Positions 57,863 through 64,000 of a stretch of DNA of 64,000 nucleotides are shown in pieces; position 1 is the stretch's first letter, and every line of letters starts with the position of its first letter. The stretch covers positions 1,922,001 to 1,986,000 of the forward strand of contig VNWV01000007.1 in NCBI GenBank assembly GCA_009801085.1, read 5' to 3'. Origin of the DNA: Lasiodiplodia sp. COLG20 (Eukaryota > Ascomycota > Dothideomycetes > Botryosphaeriales > Botryosphaeriaceae). The position numbers and the translations under genes are program-made. The notes under the pieces are model-generated. The model ran no database searches, was not told the origin of the DNA, and worked only from the letters and a program-made list of their open reading frames with translations.

Positions 57863-59749
57863 TTATTCCTTCCAATTCGGATTCGCCAATTCCCATGCGT
57901 AAGCAACTCGGTAAACTGTTTCCTCCGCCCACCACTTCCCCACAATCTGCAAGCCGACCGGCAATTTTGTTCCAGTCCCTTTCAGATGGCCTTCCTGGAT
58001 TTCCAGCATGCCGATCGGCATCGTCAGTGCCGGGTGGCCAGTTTGGTTGAACTGACAGGTATTGCTTGTCAGCCCGACCTGCTTTGCGATCTGGTCGAGC
58101 GGGCCAGCATCAGGAGCGCAGTGACTGGTTGCGATGTACGGCAGTGTCGGGGTAATGAGAACATCATACTCGTTCAGCGCGGCGTCGTACGCATCACGAA
58201 GCATGCGAGACAGGTTGGTCGCCTTACCAAGCAGCTGGGGGAACATCTTTGTAGCGTAGGCGCCATTCAAGTAGTTGTTCTTCAACGAGACGTACGCATT
58301 GTCCCAGTTCTGCTGCTGTAAGGGCCACATCATGCTGTGCAAGTCCACCATTTGGTGACCCCGGCGGCCGAAAGGCCCGGTGCTCTTGCCGAGAAAACCG
58401 CCAACCTTGCTAATGCCGGTCCAGATCGCCGGTCCTTTCTTGTGCAACGGAATAGACACTTCCGAGACAGTCGCACCCAGCTGCCTGAAACATTCGGCAG
58501 CCTTGAGGAAGGTTGATTTCACACGTGGGTCCAAGACAGCGCCGGTCAAAGATTCGGCTATGATGCCGACCTTTATACCAGTGAGATCCGCAGGCGCTTC
58601 GTAGCTGGAGAGTGTGGCCCAATACTTTGGAATGCGGTCCGGTACTGGAGCAGCGAAGCTACGGTCATCGACATTGTCTGTGCCGGCAATAGCCTGGAGT
58701 AGGAGCGCATTCTCTCTCACGTTCCTGGCCAAGGTACCCAGGTGATCGTTTGTAACCTCGTTGCTTGTGCATCCTAATTTACTTCAGTGGAGCACGGCTA
58801 CAATTTCATGTCTTTCTTACCGGTATACGGGATCAAGCCAAATGTAGGCTTGAGACCAACAATCCCGCAGTTGCAGGCGGGAATCCTGACGCTCCCCCCT
58901 TGGTCTGCACCGATCGACATGTCTGCTTCGCCGAGCGCCACAAGAACACCACTCCCGCTCGAGCTTCCCCCGCTACTGTACCCCTTCGCGAACGGATTCT
59001 CCACAGGACCTGTGGCGGCAGAGTGAGATGTCGCACTGTGGCACATGTTCTCACAAACAGCTTTGCCAACAACCTCGGCCCCAGCCTCGAGCACCCGCGT
59101 CACTACGGTGGCGTCTGTGTTCTGCTTGATGTCAATTTTCTTCTGTCAGGGTCTCTGGTAGGGTCGAAATACTGGAATATAGCCCTTGATGAAATCTGTT
59201 CCCATAAGCATCGGGACATCCTTCACAGAGATGTTGTCTTTGAGTACCACGGTCTTCCCTTTCAACAGATTCGAGCCTTGCATGCCACTGCTCTTATCTT
59301 TAATGCTGCACCTCCAAGCCCAAGCCCCGTATTTGTTATCGTCAGCAGGTGGGAAATGAACGTTCTCTCGCGGGAAACGTTCCAGATCGACTTGAGGGAC
59401 ATAGTCTACGCGACCCATCAGCTCTGCAACAATCCGTATCGGGGATTATGATGAATGCTCTGAACAAGGGAAAGTAAAATGAATTCTCCTACTCCGAGGT
59501 GCATTGAAAGCCATATTCGTGCGATTGTGTCCACAGCGCAGAACCGTTGATTTACTACTTCCTGTATGGATGTTACTCACCAGGCATTGCCATCAATTCT
59601 GCTGCAGCATCATGGAAGACTCCAAGTAGCTTTTGGTAGGCCTCCTTCTCATTTTCATTGATCCTCACACCCAAATCACCGCAGACTTCATCTACGACGG
59701 CCGTTGTCACAGGGTTGCCTGGACTTGGATTGAGCGAAAAGACAGACAT
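57863..59749 (-). CDS. Amidase-signature hydrolase (FAAH/acetamidase-like)
   Basis: Hydrolyses amides to acid and ammonia or amine. Four exons: 59749-59581, 59405-59173, 59121-58821, 58773-57863, giving 537 residues. The Ser-cisSer-Lys triad is complete: Lys112 in VVLKDN, cis-Ser187 in GGSSSGSG and nucleophile Ser211 in [12 protein letters not shown]. The spacings of 75 and 24 equal those of mammalian FAAH (142/217/241). Intron 2 uses the second of two close AG sites, which keeps the frame as YIP/NTDATVV. Intron 1 (175 nt) is long for this window and is my least certain junction. Substrate unknown. It shares a 432-bp divergent promoter with the PuuE-like gene. Confidence 0.9.
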
Positions 59750-60181
59750 CTTGAGTTGCTTCGAGCTTGCAAAATCAAAATTGTTGTTCTTGCCTCGGTC
59801 ACCTACCAAACAGTTTAAACAATTCTGCAGCCTGGAAGTGGCACACAGCTGCGTGCGATGTCGGACATATTCTATGCTTATGCCGCACCGAGGTAAGCGC
59901 TAGCTCCGGCTATTGGTAATTGAATACCTATCAAGGTGCAGAAGTGGGAGACTGAGGGGTAAACAGATCGATAGGCAAGGGAACGTCATTATCCGCGAAT
60001 CATGTGGTCGAGTGTGGGGTTGCAGGGCAGGTATCTATCTGCTTTCCTATCATGAGCAGAGTATCGCTGATCTTGGATTGGCTTGAGTCTGTATCTTTCC
60101 CCGGGGTGAGGCACGGAATATTAAAAGGTCGAAATTTGATCGTGGCGCGCTTCTATGATCACTGTTCTGGTGTAAACGAAG
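59750..60181. promoter_or_regulatory. Divergent promoter with four GATA sites
   Basis: Shared promoter of the amidase and the PuuE-like gene. HGATAR matches at 59928-59933 (minus), 59969-59974 (plus), 60035-60040 (minus) and 60047-60052 (minus). With even base use about 1.3 would be expected over 432 bp. GATA factors of the AreA/NIT2 type bind such clusters in nitrogen-catabolic promoters. Confidence 0.5.
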
Positions 60182-61280
60182 ATGCATGTTGAAGAGTCTC
60201 TCCAATTGCCTCGCGACTTCGAAGGTAACAGTCTAGGATCGTCATATGACTAATTGAAATAGCTGATTGGTGCTCTAGGATTTGGCGAAGAATCCCACGA
60301 TGCTGAATGGCCGAATGGCGCTCGAATTGCCATTTCTTTCGTATTAAATTACGAGGAAGGAGGCGAGCGCTCGGTGTTGGAGGGCGATGGCATTTCTGAG
60401 CCGTATCTATGGGAGAAGGGATCGAGCGGTGGACACAAAGCTGGCGCCCGATACCTGAACGCCGAGCAAGATTTCGAATACGGTAGCCGTGTAGGCTGCT
60501 GGCGAATCAACAGGCTGATGAAGGAGTTTGGGTGGAACATGACTATATTTGCAGTTGCTGCTGCAATGGGTGAGTACGACTATGACTCGGGCCGCGTGGG
60601 GCTCTGGTGAGCTTATGAGTGATGCAGAGAAGAATCCTACTTTTGCAAGAGCTTGTGTCAGGGATGGGCACGAGATCGCAGCTCACGGCCTTCGTTGGCT
60701 TGACTTCTGGGACCTCGGGCTGGAGGAAGACAAGAAGTACATCAAAGACACATGCAACAAGCTGAAGGAGACGACGGGAGAATTCCCAGTGGGCGTGTAC
60801 TTCGGCAGAGGTACGCCGAACACGCATGCCCTCCTTCCGATTGTGTTTCAGGAGATGGGGACGCCGTTGCTGTACTCGTCTGAGGTGTACAATGACGACG
60901 TTCCATACTGGATTGATCTGCCGTGGGAAAGCGAGCTGCCTCCAGAGAAGCGTGAGGGTCTCCTGCTGGTCCCGTACAACTACGACTGCAATGACGGAAA
61001 GTTCCACATGGCGCCCGGCTTCATGTCGTCAGCGGGCCAGACGTACGAGTCGTACCTCAAGAGCACGTTCGACATGCTGTACCGCGAGGGTGGCAAGATG
61101 ATGAATATTCCGATGCACAGCAGGATTGTCGGAAAAGCGGGCAGGGCCGAGGCTCTGCGGAAATTCATGGAGTACATCGGCGAAAAGGAGGGCGTGTGGG
61201 TTGCGACGAGAAGGCAGATTGCGGAGCACTACAGGCAGACCTTTCCATACCGGCCAGGAAGCGCGAAGGGCGGGGAGTAG
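60182..61280 (+). CDS. PuuE-type polysaccharide-deacetylase-fold amidohydrolase
   Basis: 328 residues in three exons: 60182-60224, 60279-60569, 60628-61280. It has the NodB fold of the PuuE/cyclic-imide hydrolase group: WPNGARIAISFVLNYEEGGE near residues 25-44, the YGSRVGCWRI segment, and GHEIAAHGLRW as motif 2. The TFDD metal site of true chitin deacetylases is replaced by NYEEG. In this group bacterial PuuE is a metal-independent allantoinase and others open cyclic imides. No signal peptide or chitin-binding domain, so a cytosolic ring-opening hydrolase is more likely than a wall enzyme. Fungal relatives are often labelled chitin deacetylase. The pairing with an amidase supports nitrogen catabolism. 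Confidence 0.85.
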
Positions 61281-62165
61281 CGGTATGATAGACCGTATGT
61301 TTGCTCCACGAGAGGCAAGCCAGCTGCTGAACCGTGACTGGCGTGAGGACGTGCGGCCGTGACCATTGCTTCCCGACGGCTAGGACTTTGACTCGGCGTT
61401 ACAGGGACGCCTGACAGGCGCCAGAAATGCAACGTGTGCTGCAACTGCGCGCGCGACCGGCGCGGGCTCCGATGTTCGGCAGCAGGAGGTGCATTTGCCG
61501 CGTGGTGTTGGGACTGGTCGGCAGGAGGGGCCTGGGGTACCAAGGCCGGCAGGAACGCGCGCGATGGGCTAGACCGCAACCACGCTAGCGCGCAGAATCA
61601 CGTGACTGGTGACTGACGATGACCCAACGACGTGCCTGTTTGCCTCGCCAGATTTCCCGCAGGGGCTGCAACCTGCTCCACTTCCCGCGCCCAATGCCAC
61701 ACACCGACATGGATGTTATCGCTACCTCCTCCACAGCCGGCGCGCTGCTGTGGCGAAACGGAGTCGAAAGCGTTTTTCACGCCTCTGCTGGAGATTATCT
61801 TTTCCACCCTCAGTAGCCTTCGGCCGGCGCCGCTAGAGGCTTCGGCTTTAAGCAACACCCACCGGCCAAAAACATCGCGGCCCGCCATGCAAGCCCAGAA
61901 TGCTTACGAGGACGATCAGGGCTGTCCGCTAGCCTCCTTGGACCATGGACCGATACCGGTCTTTTTCCCCCGGCTGCACAGATCCGATCCAGCAGCTTTC
62001 GTTTTAATGTGACGCCTCTCTCGCACTCTGCCTTTTCACAATCTTTTGCGAATAAGCAGCCTGTCATTCACCCATCCCCGAGCCGCGCCAAGAGTCCCAT
62101 GTCTCTCAGGACGCTCTCATTCGTCTCATAGTTCACCACACCTCACCCCCCTTATTTCCCTCTCA
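61281..62165. promoter_or_regulatory. Upstream region of the MFS transporter
   Basis: 885 bp with the 3' UTR of the PuuE-like gene and the MFS promoter. HGATAR matches at 61716-61721 and 61795-61800, both on the minus strand, which is no more than chance. No gene seen; the frame upstream of the MFS start is open but contains no ATG. Confidence 0.4.
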
Positions 62166-64000
62166 ATGACGGTGCGTCAGAAGCAGCGGGATGTTGAGGC
62201 CGGCCTTCGTGACCAGACCAACCTTCTGCCCAAGCGCGAACTGATCATTTTGTTCTCCACGCTTGCTGCCAGCTTGTTGGTCTGCTTCATCGACCAGAAT
62301 GGCATCGGCGTGCTCCTCCCCTCCATTGCCAAGGATATAGATGCCGAGAACACCATCAGCTGGGCTGGAACGTCCAACCTGATCGCCAACACAGTCTTTC
62401 AAGTCCTTTACGGACGTTTGTCTGATCTGTTTGGCCGCAAACTCGTCTACGTCTCCGCGCTGGCCCTGCTATGCATCAGTGACCTGCTATGCGGCTTCGC
62501 CGTCAACTCGACCATGCTCTACGTCTTCCGTGGCCTGGCTGGTGTGGCTGGCGGGGGCATCACAAGGTAGGTTCGGCTCGCACCAACACCTGCAGGAACC
62601 ACTGACACCTTTAGTCTGTCCATGATGATCGTCAGTGATGTTGTCACCCTTGAAGACCGTGGAAAGTACCAGGGTATCCTGGGAGCCATGGTTGGCACCG
62701 GTAACCTCATCGGCCCGCTTATTGGTGCTGCATTTGCGCAGCATGCCACCTGGCGTGCGTTATTCTGGTTTATCGCGCCCGTGGCAGCAATCTGCTGCAT
62801 CGTCAACTGGTTCATGGTCCCGGCCACCGTTCCGACCAAGGACTTCAAAGGCAACGTCAGGAAAATCGACTTCTACGGCCTCTTCACTGGATCTCTGTCC
62901 ACCATTCTGATCCTCATCCCCATTTCTGGCGGTGGCTCCTATTTCGAATGGGACTCGCCCATGGTCATCGCAATGCTCACGGTGGGAGGCGTGCTCGGAT
63001 TGGCCTTCATATTTGTCGAATGGAAGGTTGCCCCGCTTCCCATGATGCCGTGTAAGTGATTGCCGATCCACTTAGCACCCCCGTGTAAGCTGACTGAAAT
63101 ACAGTGGGCTTGTTCAAGAACATTCCAGTCGCCGTGCTGATCATCCAAAACTTCTTCTATGGTGTCACTTACTATGCCTACCTCTACTATCTTCCCATCT
63201 ATTACCAGAATGTCCGCAACTTCTCACCGCTCATCAGCGCATGCTTGACGATCCCCATCGTCTTCTTCCAGTCCTTCTCCTCAATCATCTCCGGCCTATA
63301 CATTTCGCATTATAAGCGTTACGGCGAGGTCATTTGGGCTGGTTTCATCATCTGGACGATCGGCGCCTCGCTAACGACGCTCTTCTCGCGCACGCTGCAC
63401 ATTGCGGCTATCGTCATCATCAGCTGCCTTAATGGCATCGGCGTCGGCTTTGTCTTCCAGCCGACCCTGGTAGCGATGCAGGCGCACGCGACCAAGGCAC
63501 AGCGCGCCGTTGTCATCTCCAACCGCAATTTCCTCAGGTCACTCGGCGGCGCCTTCGGCCTCGCCATTTCCGCCGCCGTGCTGCAGAACACGCTCAAGAA
63601 GAACATGCCGGCGGCCTACGCTGACCTCGCCCGCTCAACCTACTCGACCCCCGATTACAGCCGCTACAACGCCGCCGATAGCGACGCCATCCATGACGCC
63701 TATGCCAAGGCCAGCCGCGCCGTATTCATCACCCTGGCACCGTTCATCGCGCTCTGCCTGTTCGGCTGCTTCTTCGTCAAGGATCGCGGCTTGACTCGCC
63801 CCGACGAGGTGGGCCAGCAGACTCCGGCAGAGTCGCAGGTGCAATCCCAACATGTCATGTCGCAGGATTGTGACAAGGAAGATGAGAAAGATTGCGCAAG
63901 CTTCATGGCCGTACCCGCGCCGGTTGAGGATGAGATCGAGGAAAAGGAGAAAGAGAAGGATGATGACGACGGTTTGGAAGAGAAGAAAAAAGAAGATGGC
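62166..64000 (+). CDS. MFS transporter, 14-helix drug:proton antiporter type, 3' end missing
   Basis: Plasma-membrane or vacuolar exporter/importer. Exons 62166-62566, 62615-63051 and 63105 to the window end, at least 578 residues. Junctions restore GGGITSLSMM and PMMPLGLF. Motif A between helices 2 and 3 is GRLSDLFGRKLVY; motif C-like GAMVGTGNLIGPLIG is in helix 5. The N-terminal half has six helices, then GSLSTILILIPISGGGSYFEW and eight further hydrophobic segments fit the DHA2 group. The visible C-terminal tail is long, acidic and Lys/Glu-rich, continuing past the window. The substrate is not readable; proximity to amidase and PuuE-like genes suggests a nitrogen compound, but drug resistance is equally possible. 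Confidence 0.92.

Overview
The window is nuclear DNA of a filamentous ascomycete (Pezizomycotina). The evidence is the gene set (AzgA purine permease, DSC-complex subunit, fungal P450, ERG27, fungal MACPF-like protein), genes split by short introns (47-175 nt) with GT/AG ends and CTRAC/CTGAY branch points, and an AT-rich, transition-riddled block that looks RIP-mutated. A dothideomycete is my guess only. I modelled 20 protein-coding genes with about 32 introns. The two end genes, HSP70 on the left and an MFS transporter on the right, run off the window. I saw no tRNA, rRNA, CRISPR or intact transposon.

Layout. 0-13 kb: 3' end of cytosolic HSP70; a spacer with two foldback repeats; EMI1-like twin-CX9C protein divergent from the very large lipid-transfer gene VPS13. 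13-25 kb: a P450 divergent from four-unit polyubiquitin, an aldo/keto reductase, the purine permease AzgA, and a PhyH-type dioxygenase. 25-36 kb: an 855-residue MACPF-like protein, a rhomboid-like DSC2/DscB subunit, a CM1 (centrosomin-motif) coiled-coil protein and ERG27. 36-44.7 kb: a gene-poor stretch whose only gene I can support is a 68-residue Cys-rich protein in three exons, one of 26 nt. 44.7-54.8 kb: glycerol kinase, a DUF3429/TMEM69 mitochondrial protein, an AT-rich repeat graveyard, mitochondrial ribosomal protein uS7m, and an unknown one-pass membrane protein. 56.6-64 kb: a DUF924 protein, an amidase divergent from a PuuE-type deacetylase/amidohydrolase, then an MFS transporter.

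How the genes may work together. Most are housekeeping genes without operonic logic. Two neighbourhoods look functional. First, the amidase, the PuuE-like hydrolase and the MFS transporter could be a small nitrogen-scavenging cluster: uptake, ring opening, amide hydrolysis. The 432-bp divergent promoter between the two enzymes holds four HGATAR (GATA-factor) sites within 125 bp. Second, DSC2 (SREBP activation) and ERG27 (sterol C3-ketoreduction) lie about 3.4 kb apart. At gene-structure level, four introns (VPS13, MACPF-like, DSC2, membrane protein) are multiples of three and stop-free, so naive ORF calls read through them and insert 16-33 spurious residues.
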